Source: Urechis unicinctus (taxonomy: Eukaryota > Annelida > Polychaeta > Xenopneusta > Urechidae). Taken from it: a DNA stretch of 64,000 bases. Below, one piece after another: positions 12,111-24,719 of the stretch (position 1 is the first letter of the stretch; each line of letters starts with the position of its first letter). The notes under the pieces are model-generated. The model was not told where the DNA came from, searched no databases, and worked only from the letters and a program-made list of their open reading frames with translations. A program made the translations under genes and the position numbers. The stretch lies in the NCBI GenBank assembly GCA_034190875.2, contig CM067356.1, positions 16,857,439 through 16,921,438 on the forward strand, in the 5' to 3' direction.

Positions 12111-12237
12111 CTCTTAATATTGCGCGAATGCACCGGTGGTTACAATGATATGGGTATGGTTTGCTCGTAAAACGTGGGATTAATGTTTTGTGTCCACGTA
12201 ACTCGCTATAACTCATCCACATTGTGTGTCATACCAG

Positions 12238-12357
12238 AGGTCAGATGAATGGCGGGGGTGGGGGGGGGGGGGGGACATCAAATCATCAGTGCAGCTTCGC
12301 GACAAACTCAAGACAGGGCTGACGTTATATGTCAACCTCGAGACCCTCCAACGCGAG
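12238..12357 (+). pseudogene. CNG copy A exon 3 (GGGD-PDKLK exon) with a slipped poly-G
   Basis: After acceptor ATACCAG, joining to exon 2 gives SRGQMNGGG. A run of 15 G (12,260-12,274) then throws the frame out by one before DIKSSVQLRDKLKTGLTLYV and NLETLQ. The family reads GGGDI...LPDKLKxELxLHVNLxTLK here. Paralogues at 28.8 and 33.1 kb splice after AAACAC or AAACAT with GTGAGT. Copy A has CAACGC followed by GAGGGT, so the ancestral donor GT appears mutated. A weak GT follows at 12,359. Confidence 0.85.
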
Positions 12358-13626
12358 GGTAGTATAGCAACCTACCTCTTCTACGCCCTCTTTGCCTGTG
12401 ATATCCAAATTGTGGGTGTGAAACTGCCATGTTTTAGACACTCATGTGTTGCCTAACTGTGGCTGGTGTGCACGCTCTGCCATTGCTACGTGCTACCAGG
12501 TGGCACTTAAGAGAATGATGTAATGAGGACTGAGCCACGTAACTTATAGCGGCAGATAATGTGGAGGGAACACAGCCAAGGAAACACTGGTTAAGCACAG
12601 TAGGCCTCTACATTTGTCTCTACCCCAATATATCTGATCGTCCCATTAAGATGACTCTTTACTGTGAGATCAACGTTATGCTCTGATGTTTATTTCATCT
12701 CTGATTTCTATTTGGTTTCGATCAAACCGTTGGAAAAGCCAGGGCTTAATTTTGTTTATTCTCCTTGCATTTGTTTGCTGAAGTGTGGTTACAAACTGAA
12801 ACGTCTCAATGATCCATGTACTGTGTTTTCGTTGGCAGCAAACTTTGTGGGAGGTGCGCTATGAGGGTTGCTTGTGTTAATGATAAAAATATGATAAGGT
12901 CATCTTGGAGGTAATGTGTCCCGATATGGCACTGACTGAGCTAACGAGGCTGAATAAGAGTGACTTTATTTCTGCAATCGATGTTGTTATACAGCGAAGC
13001 ATCAATATTAAACTCTGTGTGGTAGCAACTGGACGTTACCAGTTGAACGTGTCGAGTCCAGCCTCATAGCGGATGTCATAATAGGAACTGGGTAATGTCA
13101 AAAGAAACGTACTGATATCGCTCATCTAACTGTAACTGATGTCTCCAAACTCGCTCATACCGCGTTTTACTCAATTTACTGCTGTTCCTACACGGGCGGG
13201 TGTGCCGTTAATTGTCCCAGGTATTGAGGCAAAACTAGAGTTGCTAAGATCTGGCTCAAGTGTCCCTACCCCATTTCTGCTATTTGATTGCAACCACTTA
13301 GAAGAACAGTGGAGTAAATATATATATGAACGTAAAATAAAAGTCCATTGCAGTCTGTATGTTTGCTACACATCCGCATGTCATGTAGAGGTCTTGAGTT
13401 GACGTCATCGGGTCATGCAAATCACACGTTAACATAATGTCATGGGGTAATTCCAATTTGAAGTTCTCAATGTCAATGGCATAACATTGTAAGCTTTATA
13501 ATTCACTTAGTTACTCGATGATACACGTTGACTGGTTCGTGTTCTCTGTACGGTCATGGATTAGTTGATATGAGGTGATTCAATAAGATGTATATTACAG
13601 CAATGTTGACTTTTCGTGTTTTACAG

Positions 13627-13780
13627 GCTACTATATTCCAAGAATGTTAGCCCGAGTTTCTCCATGATCTGGTTCTGAAAATGAGGAAATTTGTTTTCTC
13701 CCAGGTGACCTCATATGCCGGAAGGGTGAAGTTGCAAGAGAGATGTTTATCATTGCAGATGGCCTTCTTGAGGTGATCAG
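13627..13780 (+). pseudogene. CNG copy A exon 4 (CNBD beta-roll, first half)
   Basis: Acceptor TTTTACAG and donor GTAGGG flank the best-preserved exon. It encodes ATIFQEC, a stop (TAG 13,648-13,650, where CAG is expected), PEFLHDLVLKMRKFVFS, then after a one-base loss in a C-run (13,700-13,702) GDLICRKGEVAREMFIIADG and LLEVI. ICRKGxxxxxMFII is the signature of CNG-channel CNBDs. The two lesions are a C-to-T transition and a homopolymer deletion. Confidence 0.92.
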
Positions 13781-14094
13781 GTAGGGTTAATTCCACCTCT
13801 CTATATCATAGATGCTATCTTTCAACTGGTCTAGTTGACAACCAGTGTGCTTGCTGGGCCTTGATGAGGTTAGTTCTTCATTGACCAACTAACTGTGCGG
13901 TCGGCCATCGGAGATTTGCAGCGTGTAACCCGGCGGAAGTGTGTTGGTGCTTCGTCGTGACGCTATATGGCTTGATGACCTTGTTTAAGTGAAGCTTACC
14001 AGCTGCTTGACATTAGTGAAACTTAATCATGAACGATTATGATATATGTTTGTCTTTCTGTCGATCTTGATCTGTGGTGATGATGTCAAGGCAT

Positions 14095-14480
14095 AACATG
14101 AGTGAGGGAGGGTCAGAAGATGAGGTGAGGGAGGGTCAATGGAGATGAGGTGAGGGAGGGTCAGAAGAGATGAGGTGAGGGAGGGTCAGTGGAGATGAGG
14201 TCATGGGATTCAGAAGAGATGAAGTGAAGGAGGGTCAGTGGAGATGAGGTGATGGAGGGTCAGAAGAGATGAGGTGAAGGAGGGTCAGTGGAGATGAGGT
14301 GAGGGAGGGTCAGAAGAGATGAGGTGAGGGAGGGTCAGCAAAGAGAGGTGAGGGAGGGTCAGTGCGAATTAGGTGAGCGAGGACCAGTTGGAATAAGGTG
14401 GAGAAAGGTCAATGGGGTTGAGGTGAGGGTCAGTTGGAATGATGTGAGGGAGGGTCACTGGAGATAAGGTGGGGGAGGGC
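14095..14480 (+). repeat. 25-bp G-rich minisatellite (GATGAGGTGAGGGAGGGTCA)
   Basis: Units of GAGATGAGGTGAGGGAGGGT + CAGAA or CAGTG, in the intron before exon 5. A shorter relative precedes the exon 5 remnant at 40.06-40.25 kb, so the array predates that duplication. Confidence 0.96.
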
Positions 14481-14564
14481 AAGCAGGGATCTGAACCTAT
14501 GGCACAATGCTTTTGGACATATGTTACATGACATTCTTTATCCTTTGCATTTTATTCGTTGTTC

Positions 14565-14659
14565 GTACTCGGCGATTCTGGGAAAGCCGTTACGAATATG
14601 AGCGCCGGTGACTTCAGTGGCGAGATTGGCAATTTGAACCTTGATGGTGGGGTCAACAG
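14565..14659 (+). pseudogene. CNG copy A exon 5 (phosphate-binding cassette)
   Basis: The frame reads VLGDSGKAVTNMSAGDFSGE, then IGNLNLDGGVNR, and ends in AG before donor GTATGA. GDFxGEIxxLNL is the phosphate-binding cassette that contacts the cyclic nucleotide; the family usually has Phe where Ser precedes GEI here. There is no AG between about 14,484 and 14,584, so the splice acceptor is gone. The decayed paralogue at 40.3 kb still has TTTGTAG where this copy has TTTGCAT. Confidence 0.85.
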
Positions 14660-14890
14660 GTATGAATTATCATACTGTTGCAACCTCATCTGTATAAAAA
14701 TATCCCGTAAGCTGTTTTCAATGGTAATTCATGTAGAATGGGCATTGATGAGCCCAGCGCATCGTCCTACATTCAACACTAGTAATCAGGCTGAATTTGA
14801 TTCCTTCATTCTCAGTTTTGAAGTCACGTCGATAAATATTTTTAATTGTTATAAATACCCTGACTGTTATGAACGGTATGTGCGGTGCAG

Positions 14891-14990
14891 GCGGACGCAG
14901 ACGTGCGATCCGTTGGATATTCCGAACTATTTGTCCTGTCACGTGACGACGCGCTCTCTGCGTTGAAAGATCATCCTGATGCTGAGATGG
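14891..14990 (+). pseudogene. CNG copy A exon 6 (end of CNBD)
   Basis: Acceptor GTGCAG precedes ADADVRSVGYSELFVLSRDD and ALSALKDHPDAEM. Joining to exon 5 should give NRRTADVRSVGY. One base is missing around 14,896 (ACGCA where ACGGCA is expected), so the natural junction is out of frame. The 3' border is taken at the GT at 14,991, which is uncertain. No later C-terminal exon was recognised. Confidence 0.85.
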
Positions 14991-15948
14991 GTCTCATTAA
15001 GTTACTTGTCATGTCAATTGGCAACACTCCACAACAAACAAATAAGTTCCATGAATATAATAACATGCTGTGGCAATTCATATTCACTTAAATGGATTCC
15101 TATAGGCGGTCAAGGAAATCCCACAGGACCGTTAACATCAAGTCGTATATATATATATACATATTTAAAGCCGATTGTTTTACAATTAGACTACAGATGC
15201 GTAATAGAAATACTTCATGTGTAGCGGTGCCCAGCAATGCTGCGAAGCAAAGCCAACATATTGGTGCTTTCCGCTATGACTGCAATTAACAACGAAGCCA
15301 TAGCATTATGATTGAGATGTCAACATTAATACCGTGCAGTCTAAAACTTCCGATATTCAAATGCTTGTCATGTCGATAATGTCATTGCTACTAAACCAAC
15401 AATACATGTCTCCCATGTGAGGAATCTGCGTTCATTTAATGAATGTCGCCAGAAATCCTGATCTCCGTAAATGTAATTTTTAATGGAACTATTCAAAGTA
15501 AGTTGACGGTTGCTCAGCAGTTATCAGATAAATAGTCGCTTAAACTGTCCAGCCTTGCTAAGATTGAACACGACATTTTTCTGGTTCATTTAATCAATCG
15601 TGGATGGTTGAGTCTCGGTTCATTCTGACCTGATAGGACGCTCGCAACGTTGCTACCGATGGATAATGTTTCATCAGGACCCACCTTGGGGACCAACAAA
15701 AACGCAGCACACAAATCCATCTTATTTCATAGCCGATCACTAAGCCTGGTACGATGAAGGGCATTATGGTGTGAATGTAACTCCGCCTACACATTGCCAT
15801 CTACTCAGTATATTATTGTTTGAGGACGCTGATACGTAGCTGACACATTATATTCCGCGCATAGTTGTGGTGCAAACGTTGCATTGGCAAGCACTGACAA
15901 GCACTGGCCTAATTGCTGTAAGGATTTTCCATTCATGTTTCCCCTCAG

Positions 15949-15990
15949 GTCAAGTCGGCAGAGTCATCACAGGTTATCAAGCTAGGTCAA
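15949..15990 (+). pseudogene. CNG copy B exon 1 remnant
   Basis: CCCCTCAG is followed by GTCAAGTCGGCAGAGTCATC, 12 bases identical and then closely similar to exon 1 of copy A at 9,787. The rest has decayed. It begins the second copy of the gene, about 1 kb after exon 6 of copy A. Confidence 0.7.
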
Positions 15991-17702
15991 GGTGCACTTA
16001 ATGCATGTAAGGGACACACTGCTGTAAGGCACGCAATCAATTCAGAACTGATGTATTCCATTGTGAGCAGGTACGACGACGATATATTTACGTCGCAGTT
16101 AATTCGTTAGGATTCTTTCTTCGATGTTGCGGTCTGATGTGCAGCTTTCTAGATGGACGAAGATAAAAGAGTGTTCTCACACATAGGAAAACAGTAAGTC
16201 TGCGCGTGATCTTCCCAGCTACTTATCATCGCAGATTTCCTTAAAGCTCGTCCAATGACCATATATTGGTGGATGTCAATATTGCGTATTGATAATTCTG
16301 TAAGACGAATTAGTTAAATAAGCTAATAATTGCTGATCCAAGTAAGAGTTTGATGAGTTTATGCAGAACTGATCGGTATTGTTATGGTGTCTGTTCTACT
16401 GTGATTTGTCGAAATTGCTAATAATCTATGAAGAGTGCGAAAAGCTAGTAGTTTACTCGTGTGAAGGTTCTCACAAAATGACTTTTTTGTGATTACATGT
16501 TCTTGTGATGAGTTGGTAATATTCATTTCAAAAGGCCATCATGGGTCATATACATCCGTAATTATATCTTCAGCTGGTCCAGACGGTATTATGTATAGAC
16601 CTCTTAAAAGAAACCTGATGGTTGTTGTGCGTACCTTGAGTCGCGATTCTCTTTTCAAAATATACTTTTAAAAACGCCCTCTGATGGAGTCCCGAATTCG
16701 ACAGTCGACCCTGTCGCGCATGGAAAACTACTACCATGGTATGTTAGTAGTTCATGTCGTAAGTAACAACCCCCCAAGGCGTGGTTAAACGTATGTCTCA
16801 TGTAGTTGACAGTTGCCTAAAATCTAATGACACAGCCTCATTCATGCTTCACACCGAACAGCCTACAAAATGAACTTTTTTCTGCTTGCTTAACCAATGT
16901 CTTTTGGGGATAGCCGTCGACAAATCTGACGAAATCATCAGAGCGCTTAAGAATTGATAAAAGTGTGTTTTGCATATCTTGGAGACAAAATTATTAACAG
17001 TAACTTTTATTGAATCATTGTAATCGGCAGAAAGTTAATTTCATTGCGGTATTAATCTCAGTGCTATAGCAAGTGGTGTGTAATAAATGGTAACTGGAAT
17101 TTAATCTAGCGAATTTATGCAGCATCGGATAACGAACTAACTGGAAATGGCCATAGCTTATGTCAATAGGCGTGGTTGTGCCTTAGTCAATCACCCTGCT
17201 TGCTCTCTTTCACTTTGTTCATCCGACGGATATGATGCAAATGCGACTTTGCCTGATTGCTGCGATTGCGTGATTTGTAATCGAGAAAAGCCTTTCTAGA
17301 TTGTCCAAGACGGGTGTATCATCCCCATAAATGTGACGCATTTAGCGACTCTTCGTAAGCTTCCCTCCAATTACCGGCGTGAAGTAACCACTTTCTATTC
17401 TTCCGCTGACTGCATCTACTGCTGTCTGGAGTTGCTTATTCTACCAGGTGGCGCAGTGCATGATGTGTTGTATGGGAATACGTGGGTCACGGTGCAGTCT
17501 ATCGTGTTCTTTGATAAATGTACTTACAGATGGATATTGTCCTTGGAGACACTGTAGACAGCAGTTTTGTCTTTAGTAAGAGAAATAGCACCAACTGAAT
17601 GCTAACAGAAGCAATAATATTGTAGAGCAGTGACCATATGGGACGTAAAAACTAAGCATGATTCCATTGCATCGGCCAATTATCTGTCTCGACCGCAGTA
17701 AT

Positions 17703-18400
17703 CCTAGTCTGCGTCCCAGACTCCAGGGGTTCCGCTACGCTTCTCGCCCTAGAGTCTACGAAAAGATAAGGTCTTAAACTGGCGCGTCCGAATATTCATT
17801 AGACACGTTCGTTAATCTTCGTGACCAATCGAGGCAAAGGTTGTGACCCGGATTGACCTTAATTGCGCGTGTCTGGCTTGTGATACGCACCCTCGGTTCT
17901 ATGTGACGTCATTGACATTGTAGTGGTCTGCGTCCAATGAGAACACATTGAATGTCTTCTGGAATTATGGGGCGTCTCAAAAGTTCAAATTGACACCACA
18001 ACAAGCGCTTTAATCGCTTAGCTGCACGATAGTATGTTTACGTATTAGTCAGTTAAAAGGAACCAGTTGTGTGTCTGCTTCTCTCGCCGACTGTGTGATT
18101 AACGGTGCCACTCAGCGTGAAACAACAAATCGGAGTGTTGTAGAATGTGTGCCCGGCTCATAAAAATCACTCGTCCGGTTGGACAATTTCTTCGGAATTT
18201 GTAGAACTAACCAATGAGAGACAAAGACCCAAAAGTACCCGAGAGTGACCGAGAGACACGGCTTGTGATTGGAGCATCCCAAATCTGGGATGCCTGTCTA
18301 GTTCAAGACATTAAGGTCTCCCAGACCTGAAGGCGAGACTATTGAATATCAGTAACATGTAAACAGCGCCCGCAGCCATCAGGCTGGGGGACCTTGACTA
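17703..18400. mobile_element. Non-autonomous DNA transposon, about 0.7 kb, flanked by CAGTAAT
   Basis: The element sits between CAGTAAT (17,696-17,702) and CAGTAAT (18,401-18,407). The paralogous site at 42,668 reads GCAGTATTCCCCTGACAACT without any insert, which gives the empty site directly. The ends are imperfect inverted repeats: TAGTCTGCGTCCCAGACT on the left, and TAGTCAAGGTCCCCCAG when the right end is reverse-complemented. A 7-8 bp duplication fits hAT- or P-type elements. No transposase frame is present. Confidence 0.8.
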
Positions 18401-19143
18401 CAGTAATTCCCTGACAACTGCGTAAACCAATCATTTTAAGGTAATTTGTCATCTCCGGGACCGACCAGCCAGTGACGATAGGGCCCGTGAGTTATGCAAA
18501 CTCAGGAACCATTTTGTTTGTGCCATTCATCCAGCACTATAAATATGTTGGTGCTTTTGACTTGGAGTATACTACTAGACCTACTATAGATACAAATGCG
18601 ACTATGTGACTCGAGAGTGTTTACAGAAAATAATGTTACCAACTCATCACAGAAAAGGTTTTCAATGAAAAACATTTACAAGTGATATGCCTAAGCAAAA
18701 TTCTCTTTCATCTTTCCAGATATATAAGGATCAAAGTGTTTCTGCAAATTATCTGACGAGTCAATGGAAATGCCGTGATTGCTGTCAATATTGCTTCAGG
18801 TAGCTGAGATGTATTGGAAAACTTGCCTAATATAGTAAACTCAACATTTCGAATCATACTAGTGCTGGAGGCTATTTCATGTTCTGCTCATAAACATTGC
18901 TCATTGCAGTGATGATAACGCAAGTCCTGCATCTTGCGTGATTTTGACGCGAAGTCCCAATCGTAAAAATGATTCACACAGAATTATTCAGCGTGCAGTT
19001 TATCTGTTAAGTTTACAATGTTTGCCAGGCCGCATATGTTGGTCAACGCTGTGATTATTTTGTTGTCATCAGGACGGATCGGAGGTTTACGCAAGGAGTA
19101 ATACGTCACCGCTCGTGCTTTTGCGTGTTAGACCATCCATTAA

Positions 19144-19207
19144 TAAGCAACGCCTCTCGACCAGCTCAAGGAAATGCTGACTTGTATGTCAGCTTCGAGA
19201 CTCTCGC
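19144..19207 (+). pseudogene. CNG copy B exon 3 remnant
   Basis: CAGCTCAAGGAAATGCTGAC and TTGTATGTCAGCTTCGAGAC correspond to the KLKTGLTLYVNLET part of exon 3, followed by GTGAG. The downstream intron (GTAGCGACCACCCTG..., CACATGTGGCTGG) matches that of copies A and C. Confidence 0.65.
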
Positions 19208-20936
19208 GTGAGATGAGTAGCGACCACCCTGTTATGTGCCATTCTTATCCGATACTCAAATTATGGTTGTAAAACTGTCACAATTATTGCCACTCATGTG
19301 ATTATCACATGTGGCTGGCTCTGGTGCTGCGCGCCTGCTAACTACTGGCAGGTTTCTGCCATGATTACAGAATGAGAGTACTTGTGTGTTTTAAGTGCGA
19401 GCCCAACAAATATTTTGTGATAACAATGATGGAAACTTTCAAATGTTGATTTGATTTGTAAATTCATGTCTGTATTGCGTGATCATTAAAGTATTTGCAA
19501 ATGACACGGCATCAATAAATTTGTGCACACATTTCGCTCATACTTGTTTTTTTATTGAAATACGTTGCTGTGATGAGTTGGTATCCTTCTCTTCCATAAG
19601 TACTCCCAAGTCACATATTTCAGGAAACTGTAACTATTGTTGGCCAAGAAATATGTTCCAGGCCAAAGTCATCGATAAATTATATTTATATTGTAGTATG
19701 AATGATGCTTAAAAACAAAAATCATGCAAATGATGACACGATACGCACTCTCATGGGACATGCTGTAGCTCGGGCGTTAGGATACAGGGGTATGCATGCA
19801 GGTGCCACGTAGGTCACGCGTGGATCTGGGAAGCTGGGGTTTATAATTAATATCAGCTGTAGGGGGTAACTTCATCAAACTGATTACGAAGATGGTATGC
19901 TATTATGATAGGTAGGTTTGTTTTCGATTTGGCCTTCAACACGGTCATGCACATGTATTTTCAAACCAGAATTTATCCGCATGTGTCCTCTTTCATACAA
20001 AATATTGCATGGCATAATGCATTTCAATTAAATGCATTGAATACACTACAACGCAAATGTAAGATTTACAGAGAACCAAATATGTCTTTGTGGGTCAGGA
20101 TCGCTTCGTTGATTAGAGAGGGATATGACTGTCTGCAAAATGTAAGCACTTGTGTACCTTGTAAATGTGAACAGCAACCACGCTATAGCTAACAGTCCAC
20201 CAATACATTCAACTAAGGAAATGTTTGCGTGCGACCATCGGAAGAGAAACTTATTTGCTCTGGTGTGTACCTTTAGTCATGAGACTCTATGCTCGACCAA
20301 GATATGCTCATAGTGAGCACTTTGATTTCGTTCTCAGTGACGGCGGTCGACTCTCTCCCAGATGGAAAACTATCAAACTGCATCAGTTGTCCATTGCGTG
20401 GATTGTGACAAAACAAAACCTTATACCTTACATGGCTGTAAGTTGTCTGTTGCGTAGAGACACAGACCAATTCATGCTACAAAGCTGACAAGCTACAAAA
20501 AGTATCATTCCTTTTTCTTTTCTTTTTAGTCTTTTATTTTCTATTTTCTATGAAAAAGAAACACTTCCGCAATGAAGCAAATCTGACGACATTGGTGAAT
20601 TATCCCTCACGATTAAAATATCGACGATTTATTTCAAAAATATGATATAGCAGTGCTGTGTGAATAGGTACAAGGACTTGAGCAGTGGGCTGCTTCAAGT
20701 AATGACGGGCTTTTATCAGATAAAAATATAAAATCAACTTTATCGGATAAAAGTCAGAAATATCTCGAGAATAATACAATGTGGTCAACTCAGTGCTGAT
20801 TGATTATAAGCATGAAAAGGGTTTATATTCTTCTGAGTATTCATTGCTCCGTTGTTCTGACTTGTTCAGCAAGTTATATTTCGTGCCCTTCGTTTTCACA
20901 ATATGTCCTTTTTTTTTAGTTGATGCGGCTTAACAG

Positions 20937-21880
<944 letters not shown>

Positions 21881-21883
21881 ATT

Positions 21884-22690
21884 TTGAATGGCTTCGGTGG
21901 GTTTATTCTCTACAGAGCTTTGTATGGTTCAAACGGTTGGTTTATTCTATGCAGAGCTTTACATTATTCAAACGGTGGCTTTGTTCCTCACCGAGCTTCG
22001 TATGATGCAAACGTTGGGTTTATTCTATACCATCATTCTTCAGACAAAATTGCCATCAGATCTTTTAAGGCAATTCATCAACGCCTCTGCAATCCGGGCA
22101 TAACTAGCAGTGTCAGAGCCAGCTGCATGCTATGTAAACGGTCTTGCCATGCTAATCTGTTAGAATTTCTAGAGAGCGATAATGAATTGGTGGACACTCT
22201 GGGCACTATAGATGTTATTTATTTAAAAAAAGTAATTAATAAAGTTCCCCACTAACGTTTAGCCAGCAAATTTTTGATCAACAGCGGTAACGTATTAGCA
22301 TGGATTAATGAATGGCTCAGTTATTGAAGACAGAGACGTGTGATAAATGGCATTGAATTAGATTTGACGAAGGTTATTAGTGGTCGGTCCTGGGAGTCGT
22401 TCTTTTCTTAATGTACAAAGTTGCTGTTCACATAATGTTACAAATCTTTGAAGATGACACTAACTTTTACCATATAGTGAGGACCAAAAACCAGGCACAT
22501 AACGTACAACAAAACTTGCATAACACGTTAGATGGGGAAATGATTGGCAAATGCTTTTTAGCCTTACAACAAGTACCTTGTATAGATCCGGTAAGTGAAC
22601 AGTTACGATACCCACTGAGCTATTCTACCCTAGATTATGTCTTTGAGTGAAAGGGATCTAGATGTCACAGTCAATGAGTAATCAAAATTC
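21884..22690 (+). mobile_element. LINE relic (CR1/L2-like reverse transcriptase) with a 39-bp in-frame repeat
   Basis: An open frame at 21,884-22,255 starts with a 13-residue tandem repeat (GGFILYRALYGSN, GWFILCRALHYSN, GGFVPHRASYDAN, then a partial unit). It runs into reverse-transcriptase sequence: KRSCHANLLEFLESDNELVD, TIDVIYLKKVINKVPH. After a stop, other frames continue with SGNVLAWINEWLSY, RRVINGIELDLTKVISG, LQIFEDDTNFYHIV (the catalytic Asp-Asp is kept at about 22,452) and [11 protein letters not shown]. The order matches reverse transcriptase of CR1/L2-type non-LTR retrotransposons, which copy their RNA into the genome. Several stops and shifts show it is dead. It ends against an (AT)n tract at 22,694. 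Confidence 0.88.
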
Positions 22691-22693
22691 AGC

Positions 22694-22734
22694 CATATAT
22701 ATATATATATATATATAAATATATATATATATAC

Positions 22735-22808
<74 letters not shown>

Positions 22809-22853
22809 GTGTATATATATATATATGTATCTATGTATATATATTTATATATA
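22694..22853. repeat. (AT)n microsatellite, interrupted
   Basis: TATATA with occasional TAAA and TGTA interruptions, directly at the 3' edge of the LINE fragment. Confidence 0.98.
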
Positions 22854-23998
22854 CACTTTATACAATGAGTAAAATGAAGTTTTGCTGCTATCTAATTTAT
22901 CAAAACATTGAAAGGTGTTTATTGAGTCACAGCGCCCTTAAGCACAGGGCTATTATTTAGCATGGAAAGATAAAATGTTTTTCTGACATACACCGGCTGT
23001 GATCTAGTAGTGATGCATAAACATGAGCCCATTACAGTTGAACAATTGGCCTTGCTCCACAATCCAATGTGTCCGCATCAATCAATCAGATGATAACCGT
23101 TCGCCTGAATCTTTTTTCGCAATATCCTTTGTAGTATGCTTCGTTTCCATAGAGATATCGCCCACAGGATATTGCTGAATAAGATTGAAATTCTTGCAAT
23201 AGCACGCAATAAAGAATATATGGCGGATTAAAATTAACTGACTGTTTGAATTGCCACGATGTTGGCACGACCAACTAACTACACGAGGAAGACTGCTTGA
23301 CATCGGATCCTAGTCAACCATATGTTGATCATCCCGACAACTCAACATCAATTAAAAGAGGTATATATATTGCAAATTCAATCCATTATGGTGATTTTAA
23401 ACAGGCAACCGATTGCTTCCGAATGGGGGATAAACATTGATGGCGGCATATTCTCTGACTTCTGCATTATGACCCGGCCGTTAAAAGAGGCTGACGCTGT
23501 TGATGAGACAAAGGTGCGTTGAGGGACGTGCATCAAGTTTTGACTCAAGCACTTTTATTATAATGGTAACTAAGAGGGTATTTCAGCATACAGGAAGGCT
23601 CGATTTGCCAGCACGATAAGCAATGTGGACGATTATCCCAATGCAGCATGATCGTCTTAGCTATCGTCAACGAATTTAAACATGACTTTGATGATCTTTA
23701 CGTGTGGCACTGTCTGCAATCGTCTGGTATCCAGCGTACCACTTTGTGAGAGTTGTTTACCATTTTTGCGTTGCACTTTTGAAACAACTGAAATTGACAA
23801 ATATCCACTAAATCAACCATGCTGATAGATACCATCGTGTATTTAGTGCGAACAAGGTCTTTCGGTTGTGCTCGCTCTTCCATCTATATATGTCGCCTTA
23901 GCTTTAAGTTCATTGGGATGCATTGCTTTACGACCGAAGCTTTTGATGTAAAATATTGTCTTTTCATCCAATACTGTGATTCAATAGCTATAACAATG
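22854..23998. other. Anonymous sequence
   Basis: No gene was recognised. Short overlapping frames on both strands have no family motif. Confidence 0.45.
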
Positions 23999-23999
23999 G

Positions 24000-24071
24000 A
24001 TGCTGCTAATGATGATGATGACGATGATAATACTGATAATGATGATGACGACGACGACGACGAAGGTGATG

Positions 24072-24155
<84 letters not shown>
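24000..24155. repeat. (GAT)n trinucleotide repeat
   Basis: About 50 GAT/GAC units, perfect in the second half. The four open frames across it read poly-Asp, poly-Met, poly-Ser and poly-Ile and are artefacts. Confidence 0.99.
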
Positions 24156-24719
24156 GTGTTAAATTGCAATTTCCACTTCGTAACATCACCCATTTGACAC
24201 AATTTTTCTTCCTCATCATTCATCAGCCTATTTTTCTATATATATTGGACGTAATTTACCTGGTTAATACTGCGCTGTCAACGCTATTTGTGCGTATAGC
24301 ATCGTGGTTACTAAATTGACTACCCGGTTATTTTCAGCAAGCAAATATTAAACGGTGTCACTCGATTGTTATTGCAGGGTCCTGTCTCATTCTCTTCCTT
24401 CTAAATGTTGTATGTTGTATATTGCTACGTTAAACTAAAACTTATAAGACTGACTTATGATTTCAGCAAAGGCACTTTCTTGGTGGAAGAAGAACAAAAC
24501 GATCATTGCCCAGATAGATATTTCCGATATGTTAAGCATTATCCTTAGAGGATTGTTGAACAATTCGACTTTTGATTGCTGTATAACTCGCGGATTGGTG
24601 TACAATGTATATTAATATAAGAAGTCTGGTATTCACCCGGAAAGAAAATATTGCCGCGGGGTTCATAGCATCCTCTTCCATATGTCAGTCCGGTAAATGG
24701 ATAATGCAATGAGGAGGAG

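Larger units (their letters stand above)
9787..14990 (+). pseudogene. CNG channel copy A: C-linker and cyclic-nucleotide-binding domain, six exons, decayed
   Basis: Six exons in order encode the cytoplasmic C-terminal half of a cyclic nucleotide-gated cation channel. These channels open a membrane pore when cGMP or cAMP binds the cytoplasmic CNBD. Order: GQVGNVI (linker start), DGTKAYM...YDYAWSR, SRGQMNGGG...DKLKTG, IFQEC*PEFLHDLVLKM...ICRKGEVAREMFII, MSAGDFSGEIGNLNL, RSVGYSELFVLSRDD...DHPDAEM. The wording resembles the invertebrate CNG-like/beta class rather than vertebrate alpha subunits (inference). The six membrane helices, the pore (a TTIGET-like exon) and the C-terminal tail were not found in the window. 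Lesions: TAG at 13,648; frameshifts in the poly-G (12,260-12,274), near 13,700 and near 14,897; no AG before exon 5; a probable donor loss in exon 3. It looks like a pseudogene. A base-level assembly error could explain the homopolymer lesions, but not all of them. Confidence 0.85.
14461..20580 (+). repeat. Paralogous block B (matches 40,240-44,830)
   Basis: Long stretches align in the same order with 40.24-44.83 kb. Examples are the exon 5 region, the exon 1 remnant, CTTTCTAGATTGTC (17,292 and 42,310), GGTAGGTTTRTT...CAACACGGTC (19,911 and 43,645) and TTCATGCTACAAA (20,472 and 44,758). Differences are insertions (a DNA transposon here, a solo LTR and a long AT tract there) plus scattered indels. 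I found no reading frame preserved between the two, so the block looks unconstrained. Confidence 0.85.

Noticed and set aside
14718..14966. Reading frames overlapping CNG exons 5 and 6 on other frames and strand
   Set aside because: They are shadows of the channel exons and intron.
15594..15800. Minus-strand frame suggestive of a retroelement polyprotein
   Set aside because: Apart from a vague LVPKVGPDE-like string in another frame, no reverse-transcriptase, integrase or protease motif is present.
23819..24319. 166-codon frame with a poly-Asp stretch, and Ser/Met/Ile frames
   Set aside because: Produced by the (GAT)n repeat. Flanking residues show no domain.
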